From assembly GCA_900073065.1 (NCBI GenBank), contig FJOG01000063.1:63603-127602 (forward strand): DNA of 64,000 nucleotides, read 5' to 3'. Each line of letters starts with the position of its first letter. Positions within the stretch are counted from its first letter, which is position 1. A program made the translations under genes and the position numbers. This DNA is from Phialocephala subalpina. Taxonomy: Eukaryota > Ascomycota > Leotiomycetes > Helotiales > Mollisiaceae. The notes beneath the pieces were generated by a model. It saw only the letters and a program-made list of their open reading frames with translations, had not been told where the DNA came from and ran no database searches. Of the stretch, positions 36,091 through 47,477 are shown in pieces.

Positions 36091-36147
36091 GATGTCGATG
36101 AAGTCGATGAAGTCGATGGAGTGGTATTGGTATTGGTATTGGTATTA
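36091..36147. repeat. GATGAAGTC and GGTATT simple repeats
   Basis: Three to four copies of a GATGAAGTC-type 9-mer (36091-36119) are followed by four copies of GGTATT (36122-36147). They lie about 300 bases upstream of the transcription factor start, so within its promoter or 5' leader. Confidence 0.8.
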
Positions 36148-38400
36148 GGTATCGTCGTCGATGGTAAGTATCGAGGTCGAGAAGAGGGGTTGATGTGGTG
36201 TGAAGAAAGGAGGGGATGAAAGAATGTAAGAACTTTTGGGGGGATGGAAGGGGAGAAGCAGCGGCGCGCACGAAATCCACTGTGTGGCTGTTTAGTGCGT
36301 TACTGCTGTGTGGTGGGATGAGCCAGGAGAGGCTAGAGTCATTCTGAGAGGGGCGAGTGGACCAGGACCAGAAAATAGGAGGCGGGGGGGGGTTACAAAG
36401 AAATCATCCCAGGATCCCTTCCGTTAAAGCAGCAACTCCAAGGAAAAGCGTATTTTGGGTAAATTGTATTCCGGTCGTCAAATAATATGAGTTGGTCGAT
36501 GCTCGCTGCGAGATGAGTGGCTCACCGTGGATCACTTGGTCCCGGACGCACTTCTCAGGCTCAAGCACGACCACCAGAAGCCCCGGAAGCCAGCTGAACT
36601 GAGATGATGCGACGGTGATGGCGACCCAAGCACAGCACCGGTGCATCCGTAAGCCCACTGTACGGAAGTACAGTACCTGACGTGCGATGAATGGCCTGGG
36701 TCAGGTCGCGGACAACTTCACGATCAAGGATATACGCTCTGAAGCAGAGACGATGATGCCCACTTGAAGACTTGGTCTGGAGGCGGCCCGTCCAGAGCGC
36801 AACGAAATATACTCTCGGGGACGCGCACACTGGTTCTTAGCACCACCACACGATGATATTATTAATATATACTCAGGTACAAAGGAAATATCTGGGAATG
36901 AGCCTCAACAACCCCTTCATTCATTCCTCTCTTCTTATGCGAAGCCCAGGTTGTCGAAGTCGCCGAATCATATATACAGTGAGGTTATAATTATTCTTGC
37001 TCGCTGCTGACTGCAGAAAAAGTGGCGGGGCACCAATACGTGAAGGCCGCTCCCTTATCTGAAAATAGTGGTCGTCTGGATGGAAGGGTCTCCCTGGACC
37101 ACTGAAGCAGTGAGGCTGTGAGTGACAACGCAGCATCGACAGCAGCAACACTTCTCAGCAGTAACTGGAACTGGTGACTACAGTAATCACGATGGCCTGG
37201 AGACGGGCCAGAAATTCATCTGGACCCCACGAAGCATCCCACCAACAAGTTGGTTCCGAGGACCTGGTGACCTGATGACCTTGAGACGGCAAGAAGACAC
37301 CTTGGTTTGGTGAGGGGCAAAAGGAGGGGTGCGCGGTACCTGGATGCCTAACGACCTCGAATATCGTGACGATGTGACCGAGACAACAGTGGCTGCAAGG
37401 GCCACTTCCCAACGAAGATTCTTTTGAGGTCTCCGAAGAAGCAAGCCGCCTGCGGATCTGTCTGTATCTACTATCCAATCCCTTGGATACCGTGGCTCAG
37501 TAAAGGCCCCCAAAAAGAAAGTTGGAAAATGAGTTGCTGCTCTACCGGCTCATGCCCGTATATTTGCTTTTCGGTCCCAGAAATGCGCCAGCCATTATTA
37601 GCTACCCCTCCGGCGGCGAACCCGTGCACATCAGCGGCTGCATCCAGCTGGCGTGGCCGAGGATCTTTTCCACTCCGACTCCTCTTCATTCACCAAGAAT
37701 CCAATCCTCACGACCGGACGCGTTCCGAGCCATCATGTGAAGAAGCGGGGTGTCGAGCCCCAATATCGCAATCTTTTCCCATGATAGCATGAACAACACA
37801 ATAATACATCGTGACAACGCAGTTTCGCAGAACAGCGGTCACGACCCCTCCGAGAACTCGCGAGAACTGCCCCTCTTCCCACGACTGCATTCTTCACTTG
37901 GGAGTCAAAGGATCCAGATCTTGCCATCTCACCGCTCAGATAGAAGTGCATGAACCGCGACCGTCTCTGCAGTTCATCCACCTCTCTCTCATCCACATCT
38001 CGACATGACGGTAAGGTACTGTAAATGCGAACCTCGCACAAACGGGTAACACGCGAGAGACGCTGCTTTTGGTCGGTGTTTGGGCCTGTCTGTCCAAACA
38101 AACACATCCTCGTTCGTTAATTCTCATATCACGAAATTCGTCGCGACTTCATTGGATAAAAGACGCTGAGACGCGCACACGTACCTCACATTCACATCCA
38201 CCATCACATCGACCCCGAATCGTAAAAAAGAGTGAGCGAGCTGCAGGAGGGAGAGGCGCAAGCGAGAAGGAAACACAACCCACCCACACACAAGAACGAA
38301 CATATCCAATTATCGTCAGTATCAATAAATCCTGAAACTATCACTCAATAGCATCATCGTCTGCCGCTGCTTTGTGCATCCTGCTTTTGTCACTTCCCCT
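36148..38400. other. Region without a recognisable gene
   Basis: Short ORFs only. The part next to 36148 is likely upstream sequence of the transcription factor. The rest has no supported coding, RNA or repeat feature that I can see. Confidence 0.35.
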
Positions 38401-38900
38401 GAGTATCACTTTCCTCCTCTCAAGCTATTCGCAGATCACCCCTCCATCCTCGTGTGCTTGGGACGAAAAATCAACCGTCTCAAGAACGGCATAGAATCCA
38501 GTGCCGCTGGAAGGAACCGGTGGAAGCTAAAGCGCAAACGAATGCCAGGCACAAGAGCGAAAGTCCCACTAGATCTAGCTGCTTTGGGCGTAGCGGAAGG
38601 GACTAGGAAGGGCTTCCCCGGAGGGTCGTTATGGGGCGTTGATCCTTGATGAGTATCACTTTCCTCCTCTCAAGCTATTCGCAGATCACCCCTCCATCCT
38701 CGTGTGCTTGGGACGAAAAATCAACCGTCTCAAGAACGGCATAGAATCCAGTGCCGCTGGAAGGAACCGGTGGAAGCTAAAGCGCAAACGAATGCCAGGC
38801 ACAAGAGCGAAAGTCCCACTAGATCTAGCTGCTTTGGGCGTAGCGGAAGGGACTAGGAAGGGCTTCCCCGGAGGGTCGTTATGGGGCGTTGATCCTTGAA
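38401..38900. repeat. Exact tandem duplication, unit 250 bases
   Basis: 38401-38650 and 38651-38900 are identical except for the last base (T versus A). Each copy contains the same plus-strand open frame ending GVDP-stop; it lacks an ATG in its own frame and I do not regard it as a gene. The period is exactly the same as the duplication at 24721-25220. Confidence 0.95.
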
Positions 38901-41900
38901 GGCACAACCACAGCGGTGAACCTTTTTTTGCGCCGGCATCTGCTGCATTATGTTCTGCTGCCCCTCATTAGAAGCATGCAATATGCTTCCATGGGGATTC
39001 CAAACCCATCCCTTGCACTTTTTTATATCTGAACTTCTAACGAACCAATTCGAGAACCTCAAGCAGGCACGTCTCCGCTTGAGCGTTCCGAATCTTCTTC
39101 GACACCGTCCCATCTTTCTTCTCACAACCTTCTCACAACATCTTTTGCCTGCATTTGAGCGTCCACTTCAACATCCCCACCTTGAAAGCAAGACAAGGGG
39201 GGTTGATGACTGGGCAAGCCACCAAAGAGAAAAAAAAAGTCGCCCGAGGCAACGGAACCTCGTGGGTAAGAAACTAAAAAACCTTGAAAGTTGAAACCAC
39301 CCCTAACACCTTAGGGCTACAGTAAAACCCAGTCACTCATTCAAGAGCTCGTCGTACACAGTACCGAAGTGGGCATGTCTCACTGTCGAGTCAGCACCAC
39401 ATTGTCAAGAATCCCCACTTTGTAATCAAGGGGAACAAGGTTCTTACTTTCCGGCCCCTCTATCGTCCTGCTCGGAACGCATGGGAGCCAATAGATGGGT
39501 TATATTGGAGTAGGACTATGGGCGGGAGTTCCGGGAGCTGGGAGACGGATCGGAGCGGAGCTCAGGTGGGATGGGTTAGGGTTTGGCGGATTGAGGTTCC
39601 GCGAGCTTCCAGGGTTACTTTTTGAAATTGGAAATTTGGCTTGGTTTTTGGCCAATTTTGTGTTTGATAGTGGGATAATTTGAGACTGATGATTGGAGGA
39701 GAGGGGTGAGAGGTTCGAAAGAGGGATGGAGCAGGAGGGGCAGAGGAAAGTGAGGCGGCATTGGTGGGATTGATAGGCTGCGGCAGTTCGAGGACTTGGG
39801 ACGATGGAAGTGAAGGCCTCGTGGAAGTGGGAACTTCATGGACGACGGTTCGAAAGACCCGCTTGAGCTGCCGGTTCCAGAAATTTATACAAGGGGCAAG
39901 TAGTTTGGAAGAAGAGACGATGCGGTGAGTTGAGTTGAGATAAGATGTGTAATCGAATGCATGCCGTGAGAGACGGTGAGAGCTTCATTCTTGCGGTGTC
40001 TGTTGAGAGAATTGTGAAAGATGAGAGTAGGAAAACGTGCTTTGATGATGAGTCCAGGTTCGAAGATTGATTGATATCGGCGCTCGACTTCAAACAAGCA
40101 CACGCGACATCCAGAGGACCAGAACTTTCGACCACACCGTTGGAATCCCAATCGGGACTTTAACAATGCTCGAATCCACCTCACCCATTCGTACATTCAC
40201 GTTCCAATCCTGTGCCTCAGAATCCACCACAGAATCCCATCAATGACGTTAAAACCATTCGCCTCTAATCAATTTGCCTCAAACCCAGCAACCCGTAATC
40301 TTCATCATTTGCCTCCCTCTCAAACTGACATCTCACATTTCCTCCATCTTTAATTCGGGAATTAACGAGGTCTTTTCCAAGATTTTGAAGATCCCAAACT
40401 TGACGACCCCCAATAATCATCCCACGTCGACCCAAGCTGTCGGGAAGATAAAGTGAAAGGTTCACATATCGAGGCAGCTTCCTCTTTGGTTCTCGCTTCA
40501 CTAATTTGAACTTCCAAGACAATGAATATGAGTTTATCCATTTCAATGGGTCCAAAAACCGAATGCGGAAGGCTGCGTTGACCACACCCTTTCCTCCTCT
40601 TTCTCAAACGAAACCAGAGCTCATCGGGATCGAGAAATGGAATGCTCTCACGGGTGGTTTGTGCTCATGCGATATGCAGGTCAGTTTCTAGGTTGTGCGC
40701 ATATCCGATCCTGCGGTGCTCCGATATGCGAAACATTACGTTACACGATCTCAGTTCCTATCTCAGTGTTGCTATCTTTTAGAAATTTCATGTTTGGGTT
40801 TGAATCCGGGGTCCCCTTATCAAACGCGTTTGTCGACTTGTCCTTCTCCGGTCGGGAAGGAGGGGAACGTTGCTTTATCTGATAGAGGTTCGGTATCGGT
40901 ATCTTTCTTACCCCTATTTTTCTTGAAGTTCTGTTTTGGGGGCTGTTAGGGGCACAGGAGTGAGTGAGACATCCCGCCGCGCGGGATGAGTTGATGAGAA
41001 GCACGTGCTAGGGCTGGAGCGAAAGCTGAGCTGCCGTTATCCGCCGTCTCCCGTGAGAGGGGTTGTTTTTTGTGGTTTGTGGTTTTTGTTTTTGGTGAGG
41101 TGAGGGAGGGGTGAGATGTCGATAAGGGCTGAGAGGGGGGGCTTTGTTGAGGCCAGAACGGCGACCTGGTTGCGAGATATGAGAAGGAATGAGAAGTCTG
41201 GATGAAGTGAGAAGAGAAGGATGAATAACGTTGGAATATGTACCTCCGTCCACATTCGGGCTTGAGCCGAGCCTGTTCTTCCGGCTTTGTGTAACGTTCG
41301 GTCTCTTCGGTCCGAGTATACGAAGATGCATTGCATGAATGCCGTCAGGTGGCACGTTCGGGAGGGACGGTTGAACCCGTTCAGCGAGTAATGAGGGAAG
41401 CCACGAAGCTCGATCGAATTGTGACTTGCGACATGTCTCTTTCCCGTTGTTTCGGAGCTTCGGCATGGAATAGAAAACTGATGAAGCGGAGAAGAAACTG
41501 TGGATGCAGTCACGTGATATATCTCCCGATCTCTTCTTCCGAAGTATCAAAGTCTAGATGCACTTCCACATAAGACACGAGGGTTTCATGCACAGTCATC
41601 TCTAACAGCGAATAGTCCTTGAGAACGACTCGTAATAAACCCTAGAGTATCGACTATCGATTTTGGTCAGCATCTGAATCTGATTGCGGAGAAGGTATTC
41701 CCGTTGCACACACCTTCTCCAACCTTCTCCACGGCGCTGAGTACGAGGATACCTTTCCTCTTCCATCGATTTACATGCTCTTCTCGGTTCGAAAGCTATT
41801 CGATTGGCGCGCTTTATTCTTTTCTTTGGGGGGTGGACATCTGTCGGCAATATAGGCAAATTCAGGTCTTGCATATGCATCAGGAACGCCTTGGAGATAT

Positions 41901-43434
41901 GATGCTTGACGAGATGAGGGGTCGAGTTGCAAATCCTCCACATGCCGGCTTTGTAGAAGAACATTCTTGGAACTTTGGCCGCATTTTTGGCCTTCTTGTT
42001 ATCCATCAGCTTCCGTAGATAGCAAGCTCTTGCGTAGAGAAATCCTGGGGATGATGCAGAACAACCTCATATGCCATGCGTCGCTACACATCGTGGCTTG
42101 AAGTCAAAACGTTGTGGCATGGCACCGACGAACCTACTTACCCCTCTACACGAGCTGATACTAAAGATACGTACTGAACGCGATATACGGTTGATGCAGA
42201 ACCCCTCAGCAGCAATGCTGTGACCATGATGGTGCCGAATTGATTGCGTGGTTTCTTCTTATGTATCTCCAAGGAGGCTCCTGGAGCGTTGAGCGGCGTC
42301 TCTGCTAACGCAGCCCTGTGACTGGCTTCTCTACGGTCATCGACGTTGGGATTGCATGGGCGTATAATCGATTACCTGCATTCCCATATGATTGAGAGAG
42401 CTGGACTGAACGCTGGCAGAGGGGCAAATCAGCCTTATCGAGCACTGGATGAAGCTGTCAGGCATCGCTCTCGGGCCTCAGCTGGATTTCCAGCTGTACC
42501 CGTCTGGTGGCACTCTTCACTCTGTTCGGAGGCATAATCCTTTGTCAAGCATTACATACCAAGGCAGTTGTTCCTTCGATGAGCTGCCGACTTCATCAAT
42601 TATGTGCTGTGTTGATGAACGTTCATTGATATCCAAGACTTCAATAATCCACAGTCGTACCAGAGCTCGAGCGAAGTCCCACTTCGAGTGTTGCGGTGGT
42701 ATTAAAAAAGACGCTTTGCCGGTTCGAGTGCAGGCGCCAGTGGTGTCAAATCTCCTGCCCCGAGACTGTACCCTCTGGTATCGATACATCTGGACCTCAC
42801 TCGACCGGCTCTGACTGCTCACTCCTGAGTACCAGTCTGTGTTGCTCTCGAGAACCAACTATCAACAGCACCATCACATCACGACTTTCTCCCGCTCCCA
42901 GACCTCGCCGTCCGTGCCAGCATCAGGTCAATTGCTCTGCAGGCAGTCTTCGCTGCTTGTCCACCACCTCCGCTTGGCGAGTCAGACGTCTGTGTTCTCC
43001 ATTGAAACCCACCACCCCTCCAAAAAGCGAAAAGCCTCCTGAGCGCGATAACATACGGATATTGGAACCTATACCTCGTCGACCAGCGGCTGCCCCCTCA
43101 ACGACAGCCGTGCTTTTCTCACCTCGCGATCCACCCGTCAGCAATTCATGATCAGCCTGCGCTGGGCAGTGTGACAGCCTTAACGCAGCGAATTGAAGCC
43201 TCCTCCTCGCTTTTTACCCGCTGGAGTCGACCACTCACAACGCCAAAGTCCAACAATTCCCATTATAGCAGACCTGCTTTTTAACCTGCCCCTCCATACG
43301 ACGACGATTCTGCGATAACCTCTGGACGGACACGCGCGACGATTTCACGACGGGCTTGGTTTTACAATACAAGAAAAGAAAAAGCGCTCGCCATGAATTG
43401 ACCCCGACGTTCGCGATTACCGACCAATATCACG
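38901..43434. other. Long region without a supported gene; right part is probably CDC25 leader
   Basis: Many overlapping short ORFs (up to 180 codons at 41008-41550 minus and 134 codons at 41602-42006 minus) show low-complexity or basic composition and no domain or splice logic. From roughly 42300 to 43434 the sequence is pyrimidine-rich with several short upstream ATG frames, consistent with a long promoter or 5' UTR for the Ras exchange factor. I see no tRNA or other RNA gene. Confidence 0.35.
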
Positions 43435-46400
43435 ATGTTAATGACACTCCGAAGCAACGGCATCTTTCCTGATCAGCAGAATACCGCACCATTCAATAAC
43501 TACACGACCAACTCGTCCCAGATCGCCGAGACTGTTGTACAATACACCGAGGAGAGTCCGCTTCAAAACGCCTCTCCGAGTCGAAATCGCGCTCAGTACT
43601 ATCCATCTACCACTGAACAACTCATCGCAGCCCAGACGTCCAGAGTCGCGGCGAGGCGAAGATCACCGCCGCAGATGAATGGATTGTTGGGAAACGCGCC
43701 GCAGCCGTTGATCTACGTGCGGGCGCTATATGATTACGAGGCTGATGATCGGACGAGCTTGAGTTTTCACGAGGGAGATGTTATCCAAGTTATCACACAG
43801 CTAGAAAGCGGTTGGTGGGATGGGGTCATCAATGGTGTGCGAGGCTGGTTCCCAAGCAATTACTGCCAAATCATAAGTACGGACGAGGTAGAGAATAAGC
43901 AGAATGGCATTGGCGGCGATCAGTCCGAAGAAGAGGCTGAGGACGAAGATGAATACACGGAGGAAGAGGAAGACCAATATGATGAAGATGAGGCAGATTC
44001 AGAACGAGATGATATGACCCAGCTTCCGATGGAAGGCACGAACAATAGTGAACGGACGAGAGCAGATTTTTGGATACCACAAGCTACTCCAGATGGAAGG
44101 CTATTCTATTTCAATACGGAAACGGGTGAAAGCAGGACGGAAATGCCACTAGAATCTCCATCGTCTGCGACGGAAAATGGACCACGCGATCGGATGAATG
44201 TCAACATTCCAGAGAAAACGAGACCCCCACCTGAAATGATGGCTCGTGGATACATGCAAGATGAAGACGACGAGTCTGACGGAAACTCTGCTTCCGAGCT
44301 TGAGGGAGAGTCATTAATGCTTGCTTCTCGTAGCTCATATGTAAGATTCACTCTCCTGCGAATTCTCTGTGTGCTAACTTGTGAATAGCCTCGAAAGCGA
44401 CGGTCAGAGGTGTCAGACGGTGTTTCTCCTGCAACGTCTATGGACTCGATCAACGCCGGGATGTCTCCCATCACACGATCAAGAGGAGACCCATTCTCCA
44501 ACCCGACTTTGTCCATGGTTCCTGCTATGCCAATGCCAATCATGGGCCCATCCACAACCTCTTTTACGAACCCCTCACTTGGACCACCACATGCTGCGAC
44601 CTTGCCTCGGTCTTTCTTCGATGATGGATCTGCTGCACCATTAACATGGAATCGACTAGTTGCAAACATGAAGAAGGCGGTGGACAAATACAGAGAAGCA
44701 ATCAACAACAATGAGCGATCAGAATATGTGCGTCGTGCGGAGGACATATCGGACCATTTGCGACTACTTTTGGCTGCAGGATCGGGCACTACGGACAACC
44801 ACTCGGGTCAACCGTCAATCATATCCTCGAATAAGGCACTGTACCCGCATTTCAGGGATATGATGTCGAAGTTCTCTAAATTGGTCATTTCATCACATAT
44901 TGCCGCGGCAGATTGGCCAAATGCGGAGTCATACCAGAAGTGTTTACAGGAGGCAGATGGTGTCCTACAAGGGGTCTTCAGCTATGTCGAAGTTGCAAGA
45001 CAACAGCGCGGCGAAGACATCCCAAGACTCCTCCCTGGATTTGTGATTGGGAGTAACGCAGGAGGCAGCTGGCAGAATAACGGGCTTGGTTCCCGGGATC
45101 CTCTGACATCGAATTTCTTGGATGAAGATGAAGCACTTGCAGAGCCGTCTGCAACCCTAGATGCCAACCTGATGGAACGACTTGATGACTTGAAACGGAT
45201 GCTAATTTCCAGCATAAGAAAACTGGAAGAACATCTGGGCGTCACCGAGAAAATCATAACTCCTTATAGACACGAGATAATTGGGAATAACGTCTGCGCA
45301 GCGGCAAAGAAAGTACTGGAGATGTTCAAACCATGGGTTTCGACTGTCGAATCGATAAACCTCTCTTCTCTAGGGAACAGCTTTCAGAATCCACAGTTGG
45401 TCGATTTTGCAGCATACAAGCAGAGCCTGTATGACAACATCTCGGATCTGATCCTTGGGTGTCAAACTGTGGCAGGGCCTTTGGGAGATGAGTGGGCAGA
45501 AGTGAGGGGTGAATCGCTGGAAGGACGTCTCAACTATGTTCGCCAATGTGCGAAACAGCTCGAGACAAACGCGTCACATATCGGCTTCTCTCTTCAGCTT
45601 TTAGGTGAACAAGTTCAGATGGCTTCACGAGACAGCCAAGCACCTCCCTCCACTCGAGACGAAAACAGGCCAAGAAGAGCGGAGAGCCAGCCATTCGAGC
45701 GCTCTCATGCAAGAACGGACTCGCGCATCAACCCAGTCCTGAGACCAGGTCTGGCAGGAATTGCACAGTCGCAATCATACTCTGAAGGCGATCCAGCTGC
45801 AAATTACCGGAAGGGCGAGAACTCAAAAGTTAGAAAGTTCTTCGGAGAAGAGCCAACTCGCAGAGATCAAGTCAGAGAACCACAGGCACCAGGAGATGAA
45901 ACACCAGATTGCTTGAAGCTGGATCATGAAGATGATATCTCTTACGATTTCAAGGTCCAACCTCCTCAACTGAAGGGCGGAACTCTATTGGCACTTGTCG
46001 AACAATTGACTCGTCACGACAAGTTGGATTCGAGCTTCAACAACACATTTCTCCTTACATATCGGTCGTTCACGACAGCCCGAGAGCTATTCGAGATGTT
46101 AGTTGTCAGATTCCAGATTCAGCCACCCGAGGGAATGGCACAATCAGATTATGAGATCTGGAGGGATCGCAAGCAAAAGCCAATCAGATTCAGAGTTGTT
46201 AACATCTTGAAGTCTTGGTTCGATAACTTCTGGATGGAAGATCAAAGCGATGAGACGAAAGCGCTCATCCGAGATGTCTACACGTTTGCGAGAGATACCG
46301 TAAAGACCACGGAAACACCAGGTTCAGGCCCTCTGATGACGGTGCTAGAGCAAAGACTACGTGGCCAGGACACCACTGCGAAGAGGCTGGTATTGACCTT

Positions 46401-47477
46401 GAATCAATCAACACCTCAGCCCATCATGCCCAAGAACATGAAGAAACTGAAGTTCTTGGATATTGATGTCACTGAGTTTGCTCGACAATTGACTATTGTC
46501 GAGTCGAAGCTTTACGGCAAGATCAAGCCCACCGAATGTCTTAACAAGACATGGCAAAAGAAGGTTGGCGAGGGTGATCCAGAACCAGCGCCGAATGTCA
46601 AGGCTCTGATCCTTCACTCCAATCAGTTGACAAACTGGGTGGCCGAAATGATCTTGACTCAATTGGATGTCAAGAAGCGTGTGGTGGTAATCAAGCACTT
46701 TGTTCTAGTCGCTGATGTATGCTACGTGGTCCTTTTTAGGTTGACAATACTGACTTTTGATAGAAATGCCGGCAACTGAACAACTACTCCACCCTGACTT
46801 CCATCATCTCGGCCCTTGGAACAGCACCAATCCATCGTCTGAAACGGACTTGGGATCAAGTACCGGCCAAGACGACAGCTGTTCTGGAGTCCATGCGCAG
46901 ACTCATGGGTAGCACGAAGAACTTTGGCGAATACAGAGAAAGTCTGCATCTAGCCAATCCTCCATGTATTCCATTCTTCGGTATGTCGCTTTTCCTTCCA
47001 TCTTCGAGTACCCTGCTCACGTGACTAGGTGTCTACCTCACTGACCTTACCTTCATCGAAGATGGTATTCCTTCCATCATCAAGAAGTCTGCTCTAATCA
47101 ACTTCGCCAAACGTGCCAAGACGGCAGAAGTCATTCGTGATATCCAACAGTACCAAAATGTGCCTTACCCCTTGCAGCCAGTCCCAGAACTGCAAGAGTA
47201 TATATTGAGCAATATGCAAGCAGCCGGAGATGTACATGAGATGTATGAGAAGAGTTTGGCGGTAGAGCCACGTGAGAGAGAAGACGAAAAGATCGTGAGG
47301 TATGTTAGACTGCTTGACCTGTCCACCACCTACGGCCACTACTCTATAGTATGAAGTCCGCAAGGAGAAATATCAAACAATCCCTGCAGGACTGCAAGCT
47401 TACTCCCCTGTGGGTAAGAAATGTGCTTACCATGTTGGTGAAAATTTAGGGTTCTAGCTGAGTCTGGCTTCCTCTGA
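43435..47477 (+). CDS. CDC25: Cdc25-type Ras guanine-nucleotide exchange factor
   Basis: It loads GTP on Ras and so controls cAMP and growth signalling at the membrane. Five exons (43435-44340, 44389-46716, 46764-46980, 47029-47299, 47450-47477) sum to 1,249 residues. Order of parts: an N-terminal SH3 domain at about 93-148 (ALYDYEADDRTSLSFHEGD, GWWDG, GWFPSNYC); a very acidic stretch at about 160-195; a WW-like segment at about 210-240 that lacks the second Trp; a helical middle; the RasGEF N-terminal module from about 830 (TRHDKLDSSFNNTFLLTYRS); and the catalytic CDC25 domain from about 990 (IDVTEFARQLTIVESKLYGK, HRLKRTWDQVP, FGVYLTDLTFIEDG). The last exon is only 28 bases and supplies VLAESGFL and the stop; reading straight on from exon 4 would miss it. 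No damage is seen. Confidence 0.94.

Noticed and set aside
38374..38899. Two near-identical plus-strand ORFs
   Set aside because: They exist because the same 250-base sequence is present twice. The first starts at GTG and the second lacks an ATG in the duplicated part; no domain.
40790..40815. GGTTTGAATCC-like tRNA T-arm
   Set aside because: The T-loop consensus needs TTC, and no acceptor or anticodon stem pairs around it.
41008..41550. 180-codon minus-strand ORF
   Set aside because: Basic, Pro/Ser-rich, overlapped by another frame of equal length, no introns or domains.
33134..47477. A metabolic gene cluster linking the transcription factor with its neighbours
   Set aside because: The genes on either side of the regulator are far away and unrelated; no biosynthetic enzymes are intact nearby.
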